From Micromonospora globbae (GTDB taxonomy: Bacteria; Actinomycetota; Actinomycetes; Mycobacteriales; Micromonosporaceae), in the NCBI RefSeq assembly GCF_003610785.1, contig NZ_RAQQ01000008.1:124001-188000 (forward strand): a stretch of 64,000 nucleotides of DNA, written 5' to 3'. Both the position numbers and the translations under genes were made by a program. Under the pieces are notes generated by a model. It was not told where the DNA came from and made no database searches. It worked only from the letters and a program-made list of their open reading frames with translations. Of this stretch, positions 56,285 through 63,430 are shown piece by piece (within the stretch, counting starts at the first letter, position 1; each line of letters starts with the position of its first letter).

Positions 56285-58789
56285 ATGACGCTCACCGCCG
56301 CGCTACCCGCCACCGCCGACCCCGACACCCTCTTCGACACGTTCGCCGGCTGGGCCAAGGAACGCGGCCTCGACCTCTACCCCCACCAGGAGGAGGCGGT
56401 CATCGAGATCGTCTCCGGCGCCAACGTCATCATGAACACGCCGACCGGCTCGGGGAAGAGCCTGGTCGCCGCCGCGGCGCACTTCGCGGCCCTCGCCGAC
56501 GACCGCACCACCTTCTACACGGCCCCGATCAAGGCCCTCGTGTCGGAGAAGTTCTTCGCCCTGTGCGAGATCTTCGGCGCCGAGAACGTCGGCATGCTCA
56601 CCGGCGACGCCAGCGTCAACGCCGACGCGCCGGTCATCTGCTGCACCGCCGAGATCCTCGCCAACCTGGCCCTGCGGGAGGGCGCCCGCGCCGACGTCGG
56701 CCAGGTCGTCATGGACGAGTTCCACTTCTACGCCGAGCCGGACCGCGGCTGGGCCTGGCAGGTGCCGCTCATCGAGCTGCCGCAGGCACAGTTCATCCTC
56801 ATGTCCGCGACGCTCGGCGACACCACCCGCTTCGTCGACGACCTCACGCGGCGCACCGGGCGGCCGACCGCCGTCGTCCGCTCGGCCGAGCGGCCCGTCC
56901 CGCTCCTCTTCTCGTACGCCATGACGCCGCTGCACGAGACCCTGGAGGAGCTGCTGGAGACGAAGCAGGCCCCGGTCTACGTCGTGCACTTCACCCAGGC
57001 CGCCGCCCTGGAGCGCGCCCAGGCCCTGATGAGCGTCAACGTCTGCACCCGGGCCGAGAAGGACATGATCGCGCAGGCGATCGGGAACTTCCGCTTCACC
57101 TCCGGCTTCGGCAGGACGCTGTCCCGGCTGGTCCGGCACGGCATCGGCGTGCACCACGCCGGCATGCTGCCCAAGTACCGCCGCCTCGTGGAGACCCTCG
57201 CCCAGGCCGGGCTGCTCAAGGTCATCTGCGGCACCGACACGCTGGGCGTCGGCATCAACGTGCCGATCCGCACCGTGCTGTTCACCGGCCTGTCGAAGTT
57301 CGACGGCACCCGTACCCGGCTGCTCAAGGCCCGCGAGTTCCACCAGATCGCCGGCCGCGCCGGCCGGGCCGGCTTCGACACCATCGGCCGGGTGGTGGTG
57401 CAGGCGCCGGAGCACGTCATCGAGAACGAGAAGGCCCTCGCCAAGGCCGGTGACGACCCGAAGAAGCGGCGCAAGGTGGTCAGGAAGAAGCCGCCCGAGG
57501 GGTCGATCGGCTGGGGGAAGCCCACCTTCGAACGGCTCGTCGAGGCCGAGCCGGAACCGCTCACCTCCAGCTTCCAGGTCAGCCACTCGATGCTGCTCAA
57601 CGTCATCGGCCGGCCCGGTGACGCGTTCGCCGCCATGCGGCACCTGCTCACCGACAACCACGAGGACCGGGCCGCCCAGCGCCGGCACATCCGCCGGGCC
57701 ATCGCGATCTACCGGGCGCTGAAGGCCGGCGGCGTCGTCGAGGAGCTGCCCGAGCCGGACGAGACCGGGCGGCGGGTACGGCTCACCGTCGACCTCCAGC
57801 TCGACTTCGCGCTCAACCAGCCGCTCTCCCCGCTCGCGCTGGCCGCCATCGAACTGCTCGACCGGGAGTCCCCGTCGTACGCCCTCGACGTGCTCTCGGT
57901 CATCGAGTCGATCCTCGACGACCCGCGGCAGGTGCTCTCGGCGCAGCAGTTCAAGGCGCGCGGCGAGGCGGTCGCCGCCATGAAGGCCGAGGGCATCGAG
58001 TACGAGGCACGCCTCGAACTGCTCGACGAGGTGACCTGGCCCAAGCCGCTCGCCGAGCTGCTCGAGTCGGCGTACGAGATGTACCGGCAGGGGCACCCGT
58101 GGGTGGCCGACCACCAGCTCTCCCCCAAGTCCGTCGTCCGGGACATGTACGAGCGGGCCATGACCTTCCCCGAGTACGTGCAGTTCTACGGGCTGTCCCG
58201 CTCCGAGGGGCTGGTGCTGCGCTACCTCGCCGACGCGTACAAGACGCTGCGGCAGACCGTCCCCGAGGACGCCAAGACCGAGGAACTCATCGACCTCATC
58301 GAGTGGCTCGGCGAACTCGTGCGGCAGGTGGACTCCAGCCTCATCGACGAGTGGGAGCGGCTGCGCAACCCGTCCGACGTCGAGGAGGTCGCCGCCTCGC
58401 TCGACGACCGGCCCGCCGCGGTGACGCGGAACACCCGCGCGTTCCGGGTGCTGGTGCGCAACGCGCTGTTCCGGCGGGTCGAGCTGGCCGCCCTGCGCCG
58501 GTGGGATCTCCTCGGGGAACTCGACGCCGGCGACGGGTGGGACGCCGACGCCTGGGCGGACGCGCTCGAGCCGTACTTCGAGACGTACGACTCGATCGGC
58601 ACCGGCCCGGACGCGCGCGGCCCGGCGCTGCTCATGATCGAGCAGGGCCGCTCGACCTGGACGGTGCGGCAGATCCTCGACGACCCCGAGGGCGACCACG
58701 ACTGGGGCATCAGCGCCGAGGTCGACCTCGCCGCGTCGGACGAGGCCGGCGAGGCGGTCGTCCGGATCACGTCCGTCGGGCAGCTCTGA
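56285..58789 (+). CDS. DEAD/DEAH-box RNA helicase with DUF3516
   Basis: 834 residues. Ski2-like helicase core: Q-region LYPHQEEAVIEIVSGANVIM, motif I NTPTGSGKSLVAAAA, II DEFHFYAEPDRG, III MSATLGDTTRF, IV/V CGTDTLGVGINVPIRTVLFT and VI HQIAGRAGRAGFDT. The rest (about 400-834) is DUF3516, specific to actinobacteria, with KKRRKVVRKKPPEGSIGWGK as a basic linker. It is expected to remodel RNA; no partner is nearby. Start ATG 56285 (MTLTAALPATAD) follows a TTGACG sequence within 10 nt, so its promoter is close. Confidence 0.95.
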   Translation: MTLTAALPATADPDTLFDTFAGWAKERGLDLYPHQEEAVIEIVSGANVIMNTPTGSGKSLVAAAAHFAALADDRTTFYTAPIKALVSEKFFALCEIFGAENVGMLTGDASVNADAPVICCTAEILANLALREGARADVGQVVMDEFHFYAEPDRGWAWQVPLIELPQAQFILMSATLGDTTRFVDDLTRRTGRPTAVVRSAERPVPLLFSYAMTPLHETLEELLETKQAPVYVVHFTQAAALERAQALMSVNVCTRAEKDMIAQAIGNFRFTSGFGRTLSRLVRHGIGVHHAGMLPKYRRLVETLAQAGLLKVICGTDTLGVGINVPIRTVLFTGLSKFDGTRTRLLKAREFHQIAGRAGRAGFDTIGRVVVQAPEHVIENEKALAKAGDDPKKRRKVVRKKPPEGSIGWGKPTFERLVEAEPEPLTSSFQVSHSMLLNVIGRPGDAFAAMRHLLTDNHEDRAAQRRHIRRAIAIYRALKAGGVVEELPEPDETGRRVRLTVDLQLDFALNQPLSPLALAAIELLDRESPSYALDVLSVIESILDDPRQVLSAQQFKARGEAVAAMKAEGIEYEARLELLDEVTWPKPLAELLESAYEMYRQGHPWVADHQLSPKSVVRDMYERAMTFPEYVQFYGLSRSEGLVLRYLADAYKTLRQTVPEDAKTEELIDLIEWLGELVRQVDSSLIDEWERLRNPSDVEEVAASLDDRPAAVTRNTRAFRVLVRNALFRRVELAALRRWDLLGELDAGDGWDADAWADALEPYFETYDSIGTGPDARGPALLMIEQGRSTWTVRQILDDPEGDHDWGISAEVDLAASDEAGEAVVRITSVGQL

Positions 58790-58845
58790 GGTCCGTCGCC
58801 CGCGGGGTCGCTCCCGCCTCGCGCCCGAAGCGGCATGGACGAACC

Positions 58846-58879
58846 GAGAGGCCCCTCCTCCGCACCGGAGGGGCCTCTC
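58846..58879. terminator. Bidirectional terminator hairpin
   Basis: GAGAGGCCCCTCC (58846-58858) and exact complement (58867-58879): 13-bp stem, 8-nt loop, between the convergent helicase and FG-GAP genes. Confidence 0.85.
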
Positions 58880-58899
58880 CGTAGCTCACGCGGGCTGCC

Positions 58900-60057
58900 T
58901 CACCACGAACTCGCGATCTTGGACCCGAAGCTCGCCCCGGTGGACAGGTCGCACTCGGCGCTGTAGGCCTCGCGGCGGCAGTGGTCGGCCCGGCCGTCGC
59001 CGTCGGCGTCCACCCAGCCGTGGAAACCGGCGGAGGTCGCCGCGGTGGCGAAGGTGCTTCCGAACGACGTCCCGTTCGAGAGCGTGCACTGCGCGAACGT
59101 GCCGCCGATCACGCGGCAGTAGTCGTCGCGGCCGTCACCGTTGACGTCGCCCCAGCCCTGGGTTTCCGGGTAGCCGGCGTCCATGGTGGGAGAGGTGAAG
59201 CTGGCGCCGAAGGCGGTGCCCGCCGACAGCGTGCACCGGACGGTGGTGGAGGCGTAGACCGCTGAGCCGACGATGCGGCAGTAGTCCGCACGGCTGTCGC
59301 CGTTGACGTCGGCCCACCTGCGGCTGTCGTCGTAGCCGGCGTCGAGCGCCGCCGAGGTGAACGTCTGCCCGAACGAGTTGCCGTTCGACAGGGTGCACTG
59401 CAGGGACGTGCTCCCGACGACCCGGCAGTAGTCGGCGCGGTTGTCGCCGTTGACGTCCACCCAGCTCCGCCCCGCGTCCCAGCCGGGGTCCAGCGCGGCG
59501 GACGTGATCGTGCTGCCGTAGCCGGTGCCGGTCGACAGGGTGCACTGTGCCCTCTTGTCCCACCCTCCGACGATCCGGCAGAAGTCCGACCGGCCGTCAC
59601 CGTTGAAGTCGGCCCAGGCCCGCCCGGCGTCGTAGCCCGGATCGACGGCACCGGACGTGAAGTCGCCGCCGTAGCGCGTACCCATCGAGACGGTGCACCG
59701 GAGGTTCTTGTATCCGCTGCCCACGACCCGGCAGTAATCGGCGCGGGCGTCACCGTTGAAGTCGGCCCACGCCCGGCCCGCGCCGTAACCGGGATCGACC
59801 ACCATCGTCACGGCTCCGGTGAAACCGGTGCCGGTCGAGCGGACGCAGGAGAGCATGGTGCCGCCGACGATCTGGCACGTGTCGGCACGACCGTCGCCGT
59901 CGAAGTCGACCCAGCCGTTCGCGCTCTGGACCGCCCGGAAACCGGTCATCGCCGCCTGCACGGGCGACGACGGGAGGGCGACGACCGTCCCGGCGAGCGT
60001 CACGGTCACCGCGACGACACGAAGAGCACTTCTCACGAGGGCATTGAATGGCCGCAT
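58900..60057 (-). CDS. Secreted seven-repeat FG-GAP/VCBS-like protein with a cysteine pair per repeat
   Basis: 385 residues. Signal peptide 1-35 (VVAVTVTLAGTVVALPSSPV, cleavage near VQA-AM). The rest is seven copies of a 45-50-residue unit: W-x-D-x-(N/D)-G-D-x-R-x-D-x-C-(R/Q), then a short loop, C-T-L-S-x-G-x-x-(F/Y)-G, and a link DxGYxxxR. The DxNGDxRxD loop is a calcium-binding FG-GAP/VCBS pattern, and seven units suggest a seven-bladed propeller. Each unit has two cysteines, likely a disulfide within the blade. It would be extracellular; the ligand is unknown. ATG 60057. Confidence 0.88.
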   Translation of the reverse strand: MRPFNALVRSALRVVAVTVTLAGTVVALPSSPVQAAMTGFRAVQSANGWVDFDGDGRADTCQIVGGTMLSCVRSTGTGFTGAVTMVVDPGYGAGRAWADFNGDARADYCRVVGSGYKNLRCTVSMGTRYGGDFTSGAVDPGYDAGRAWADFNGDGRSDFCRIVGGWDKRAQCTLSTGTGYGSTITSAALDPGWDAGRSWVDVNGDNRADYCRVVGSTSLQCTLSNGNSFGQTFTSAALDAGYDDSRRWADVNGDSRADYCRIVGSAVYASTTVRCTLSAGTAFGASFTSPTMDAGYPETQGWGDVNGDGRDDYCRVIGGTFAQCTLSNGTSFGSTFATAATSAGFHGWVDADGDGRADHCRREAYSAECDLSTGASFGSKIASSW

Positions 60058-60420
60058 CGATCCTCACACGTGGTGTTGGCAGAAGGGGTCGGCACCGCGT
60101 CCGGCGGCGCCACCACGAAGATCCCATCGACCATGATCATCCGTTGTCACAATCCTGACCGACGCCCGGTCGGCATCCGGACCAGCACCGTCGACCGGCG
60201 TCCGTGTCCGGTGCCGCGCGGGCCAGCCGCGGTCGGCCGGTCCGACCGGGGTCGATGGAGCCGACCCTCGCGGAGTTGGCCCTCGCGGAGCTGGCCCTCA
60301 CGGGGGCGGGGTCGAGCGGGGCGGACCGGCTCTCGGGGAGCCCTCTCGGGCGCTGGGCGATGTCATACCCGCCGATTAGAATGTATGTACTAATCGCGCT
60401 CCTGACCTGGGAGGACGACC
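60058..60420. other. Divergent 363-bp gap with short direct repeats
   Basis: It holds ATGATCAT (60133-60140), a 15-bp tandem repeat CCCTCGCGGAG-Y-TGG at 60265 and 60280, and the promoter/operator at 60374-60395. No gene with supporting bias is seen; a longer frame from 60204 would only read the repeat. Confidence 0.5.
60374..60395. promoter_or_regulatory. Palindromic operator over a canonical -10
   Basis: GATTAG (60374-60379) and CTAATC (60390-60395) flank 10 bp; TAGAAT (60377-60382) inside is a good -10. AT-rich for this genome. A repressor binding here would block the promoter of the gene at 60421. Confidence 0.65.
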
Positions 60421-61065
60421 GTGACCGCGCCCGCCTCCGCCCCCCTCACGCCCTACGCCACCCTCCTCGGCTTCACCCGCTACGTCGACCGCACCGGCCC
60501 CACGAAGGCCACCTTCGTGGGTGGCCTCCGCAAGCAGCGGGCCAGCCGTTCCGGCTTCAACCCGCACGGCCAGTTCGTGAAGGCGCTCAAGGCCGACATC
60601 GCCTTCCACACCGGCGGCACCCACCTCGACCAGGTGGCCGAGCAGGTCAAGCCCCGCTGGCGCCCGCTCTACCAGGCGCTGGTGCCCGGCGCGACGGCCT
60701 GGCTCCGCTCCCTCGGCGAGCCGACCTCGGTCGACCTGGCCCAGACCCGCGACGCCCTCGCGATGCTCGGCGACCTGCCCGTCAAGATCAACCCCCACTT
60801 CGGCGTACGCTACGCCGACGGGCGCGCCGAGGCGGTCCGACTGCACTTCGACGAGACCCCGCCGAGCGAGGAGGCGGTGCTCGCCACCCTGCACCTCATG
60901 GCCCGCCACATGGACGCGGTGCTCCCGCACGCCGAGCCGGTCCTCGTGGACGTCCGGCGCGGCCAGGCGCACCGGATGCCCGAGGGCGTCAAGGCCGACC
61001 AGGTCGAACGCTGGCTCGCCGGCGAGGCGGCCGCCTTCCGCGCCCTCTGGAGCACCGCCGCCTGA
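60421..61065 (+). CDS. Uncharacterised cytoplasmic protein
   Basis: 214 residues, no signal or membrane segment. Visible stretches: LTPYATLLGFTRYVDRTGPT, FNPHGQFVKALKADIAFHTG, RWRPLYQALVPGATAWLRSL, LPVKINPHFGVRYADGRAEA, and a C-terminal LHLMARHMDAVLPHAEPVLV then VDVRRGQAHRMPEGVKADQV. I do not recognise a family. The repeated R-x-x-R/H-x-x-M-x-x and the N-P-H-x-G-V-R-Y strand look like a mixed alpha/beta domain, possibly nucleotide- or RNA-binding, but this is a guess. GTG 60421 with GGGAGGAC 5 nt upstream. Regulated by the palindrome before it. Confidence 0.75.
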   Translation: MTAPASAPLTPYATLLGFTRYVDRTGPTKATFVGGLRKQRASRSGFNPHGQFVKALKADIAFHTGGTHLDQVAEQVKPRWRPLYQALVPGATAWLRSLGEPTSVDLAQTRDALAMLGDLPVKINPHFGVRYADGRAEAVRLHFDETPPSEEAVLATLHLMARHMDAVLPHAEPVLVDVRRGQAHRMPEGVKADQVERWLAGEAAAFRALWSTAA

Positions 61066-61167
61066 CGAACGCCGAGCCGGCCCGACCGCCGCCGACCGCC
61101 GCCGGGCGGCGCCCGCCGGCGGGCGGCCGGGCCGCGGACCGCCGGGCGGCCGCGCCCGCCGCCGCCC

Positions 61168-61250
61168 TGCAAGATCACGCTTGATGCGGGAAGTAGTGGC
61201 CTCCCGCAGCTCGGGAGGCCACTACTTTCGTGTTGCAGCGCGATCTTGAG
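61168..61250. repeat. Palindromic repeat copy (18-bp core shared with 62.3 kb)
   Basis: Outer arms CAAGATCACGC (61170-61180) and GCGCGATCTTG (61238-61248); inner arms AAGTAGTGGCCTCCCG (61191-61206) and complement (61212-61227), 16 bp, followed by TTCG. The inner hairpin can terminate both neighbours; the outer arms match the palindrome at 224-304. Confidence 0.8.
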
Positions 61251-61253
61251 GGG

Positions 61254-61262
61254 TTGTCCACA
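61254..61262 (+). promoter_or_regulatory. DnaA-box sequence
   Basis: TTGTCCACA, the exact actinobacterial DnaA-box, 42 bp before the DUF559 gene. A single box is not an origin, but perfect copies outside origins are uncommon. Confidence 0.5.
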
Positions 61263-61303
61263 GGGGCAGCGGGGCGGCCCGGTCATCCGCCAGCCTGTAC
61301 GGC

Positions 61304-62272
61304 ATGCCGAAGTCCCCTCGCCGTCCACCCCAGCTGCGCGGCCGGATCTTCCGCGGCTCCGCCGCCGTATCCCGGGGGCTGCTGAGCCGCAACGATCTGC
61401 GCAGCTCGGCCTGGCGGCCGCTCTTTCGCGACGTCTACGCCGACACGCAGGTCACCGTCACGCACCGGACGAGGTGCCTCGCGGTCGGGCGTTGGCTGAC
61501 CCCACCCGGCACGGCGATCGCCGGCCGGTCCGCGGCGGCCCTCCACGGGGTGGGGACCGTACCGCCGGATCAGCCGATCGACGTGCTCGTGCCGATCGAC
61601 ACGGTCACCGGCCCCGGATCGCCCCAACACCCGTCGGGGCGGCCCGACAGCACCCGTCCAGGCTCCCGCAGGGGCCCGATGGCGGGGCTGCGCGTGCACC
61701 ACGGTGTGCTCGACCCGGAGGACGTCGTCGACCGCGCCGGGCTCCTCGTCACCTCACCGGCCCGTACGTGCTGGGACGTCGCCCGCTGGCTCGACCCCGT
61801 GGAGGCGGTGGTCGTCGTCGACGGCCTGCTCGCCCGTCGACTCACCGACGTCACGGCACTGCGGGAGTACGCCCTGGCACGGGCGGGGCGGCGGGGCTGG
61901 CGTGCGCTGCTCCGCGCCGTGGACCTGGCCGACGCCGGGGCGGAGTCGCCGCAGGAGTCGCGCACCCGCGTCCGGCTGGTGCTCGCCGGGCTGCCCCGGC
62001 CGGTCACCCAGTTCGTGGTCGAGCGTGACGGCAGGTTCGTGGCACGCCTCGACCTCGCGTGGCCCGAGTTCAAGGTCGCCGTCGAGTACGACGGGTTCTG
62101 GCACGACGACCCGGAGCAGTTCCACCGGGACCGCCGGCGCCTCAACCGGCTCCTCGGCGAGGACTGGATCGTCCTGCACCTGACCGCCCGACGCCTCCGG
62201 GACGACTTTCCCGGCTTCGTGGCGGAGGTCCGGGCCGCCCTGCGCGCCCGCGGCCCGCGTGGCCGGGCCTGA
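61304..62272 (+). CDS. DUF559 endonuclease-like protein with AbiEi-type N-terminus
   Basis: 322 residues. N-terminal ~130 residues resemble the AbiEi antitoxin/winged-helix lead of such proteins: SAAVSRGLLSRNDLRSSAWR, PLFRDVYADTQVTVTHRTRC and GTAIAGRSAAALHGVG. C-terminal ~110 residues are a DUF559/VSR-like PD-(D/E)xK nuclease fold: RDGRFVARLDLAWPEFKVAV, EYDGFWHDDPEQFHRDRRRL and VLHLTARRLRDDF. The metal-site Asp (ARLDLAWP), Glu/Lys (EFK) and the E-Y-D-G-x-x-H are intact. Such genes occur singly in many actinobacteria; a defence or repair role is unproven. ATG 61304. Both flanks carry copies of the same palindrome. Confidence 0.88.
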   Translation: MPKSPRRPPQLRGRIFRGSAAVSRGLLSRNDLRSSAWRPLFRDVYADTQVTVTHRTRCLAVGRWLTPPGTAIAGRSAAALHGVGTVPPDQPIDVLVPIDTVTGPGSPQHPSGRPDSTRPGSRRGPMAGLRVHHGVLDPEDVVDRAGLLVTSPARTCWDVARWLDPVEAVVVVDGLLARRLTDVTALREYALARAGRRGWRALLRAVDLADAGAESPQESRTRVRLVLAGLPRPVTQFVVERDGRFVARLDLAWPEFKVAVEYDGFWHDDPEQFHRDRRRLNRLLGEDWIVLHLTARRLRDDFPGFVAEVRAALRARGPRGRA

Positions 62273-62278
62273 GGGGCC

Positions 62279-62355
62279 ACGATCGCGCCCCAACACGGAA
62301 GTAGTGGCCTCCCGATCGTCGGGAGGCCACTACGTCACGGATCCAGCGCGATCAT
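62279..62355. repeat. Palindromic repeat copy (pair of 61.2 kb)
   Basis: Outer GATCGCGC (62281-62288) and GCGCGATC (62346-62353); inner GTAGTGGCCTCCCG (62301-62314) and complement (62320-62333). The 18-mer GGAAGTAGTGGCCTCCCG is identical to the copy before the DUF559 gene. Confidence 0.8.
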
Positions 62356-62420
62356 CGCGCGACCCGAGTCGGGCCCGCGCGTCGCGACGGCACGCGCGTC
62401 GCGTGCGGCCGCGCGTCGCG

Positions 62421-62477
62421 GCGGCACGGCCGTCGCGGCGGCACGGCCGTCGCGGCGGCACGGCCGTTGCGGCGGCA
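62421..62477. repeat. Tandem 17-bp repeat, about 3.4 copies
   Basis: GCGGCACGGCCGTCGCG at 62421 and 62438, with one change at 62455, and a partial copy after. It lies just beyond the end of the iron-binding lipoprotein gene. Confidence 0.85.
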
Positions 62478-62482
62478 CTGGC

Positions 62483-63430
62483 TTACGCGGACAGGTACTT
62501 CTCCAGGTCGTCGAGGATCTTGTTGGCGGCGCCGACGCCGATGCCGGTCATCCAGACCTCGTCGGACACGACGTGCGCCTTGTTCGCCTTCACCGCCGAC
62601 AGGTTCTTCCAGAGGCTGCCCGCCGTCACCTTGGCCTGCTCGGCGGCGGCCTTCTCGCCGTACGCCGTCACGAAGATGACGTCACCGTCGACCTCGCCGA
62701 CCCGCTCGGGGCTCACCAGGTCGAAGCGCTTGTCGTCCTTGTTGGCGAGCATCTGGCGCTCGGGGCGGCCCAGCCCGGTGTCCCCGATGACGATCCCGGA
62801 GAAGGACTCCGGGCCGTAGACGCGGATGTTGCCGGGCATGAACCGGACGATCGACACCTTGCGGGAGGCGGCGTCGCCGAGCTTGGCGCCGAACTCCTTG
62901 GCCCGAGCCTCGTACGCGGCGAGCAGGTCCTTCGCCTCCTGCTCCTTGCCGAGCGCCTTGCCGTCGAGGAGGAAGTTCTCCTTCCAGGTGATCCCGACCT
63001 TCTCCGTGAAGACCGTCGGCGCGATGGCGGACAGCTCGTCGTAGAACTTCTCCTGGCGGAACTTGCTGCCCAGGATCAGGTCGGGCTTCAGCGCGTTGAT
63101 CGCCTCCAGGTCGGGCTCGGTGAGCACCCCGACCTCCTTGATGCCGGCGAGCTTGTCCTCGCCGAAGTACGTCGGCCAGCTCCGGGCCTCGCCGGCCACG
63201 GCGGCGCCGACCGGGGTGACACCGAGCGACAGCGCGGTGTCGATCTTGTCCGTGTCCAGCACGACGACGCGCTGGGGGTGGGCGGGCACCTTGGTGGTGC
63301 CCATGGCGTGGGTGATCTCCACGGTGTCCCCACCGGTGGTGCCGGCGACCGGGTCGCTCTCACCGCAGGCGGTGAGCCCGACGCCGAGGGCGACGGCCGC
63401 GGTGAGGACCGCGACGAGACGACGACGCAT
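62483..63430 (-). CDS. Iron-siderophore ABC transporter substrate-binding lipoprotein (FecB/FepB-like)
   Basis: 315 residues. Lipoprotein signal 1-22 (lipobox LTAC, Cys22). The rest is a single periplasmic-binding-type domain of the ferric-siderophore class: VPAHPQRVVVLDTDKIDTAL, EPDLEAINALKPDLILGSKF, ISWKENFLLD-type linker (here VGITWKENFLLDGKALGKEQ) and SVVRFMPG-like IVRFMPGNIRVYGPESF. It captures a ferric siderophore for the ATPase whose gene ends one base inside this one's start (TGATG). The siderophore is unknown and the permease lies outside the window. Confidence 0.93.
   Translation of the reverse strand: MRRRLVAVLTAAVALGVGLTACGESDPVAGTTGGDTVEITHAMGTTKVPAHPQRVVVLDTDKIDTALSLGVTPVGAAVAGEARSWPTYFGEDKLAGIKEVGVLTEPDLEAINALKPDLILGSKFRQEKFYDELSAIAPTVFTEKVGITWKENFLLDGKALGKEQEAKDLLAAYEARAKEFGAKLGDAASRKVSIVRFMPGNIRVYGPESFSGIVIGDTGLGRPERQMLANKDDKRFDLVSPERVGEVDGDVIFVTAYGEKAAAEQAKVTAGSLWKNLSAVKANKAHVVSDEVWMTGIGVGAANKILDDLEKYLSA

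Noticed and set aside
56303-58699. Long minus-strand frame opposite the DUF3516 helicase
   Set aside because: Same reason; its sequence is low-complexity Gly/Glu/Arg/Val without any family pattern.
60204-61184. Frame containing a LAELALAELAL repeat upstream of and overlapping the gene at 60421
   Set aside because: It overlaps the better-supported frame with its own ribosome site and crosses the promoter palindrome.
61254-61262. Replication origin
   Set aside because: Only one DnaA box and no dnaA, dnaN, parA or AT-rich unwinding region.
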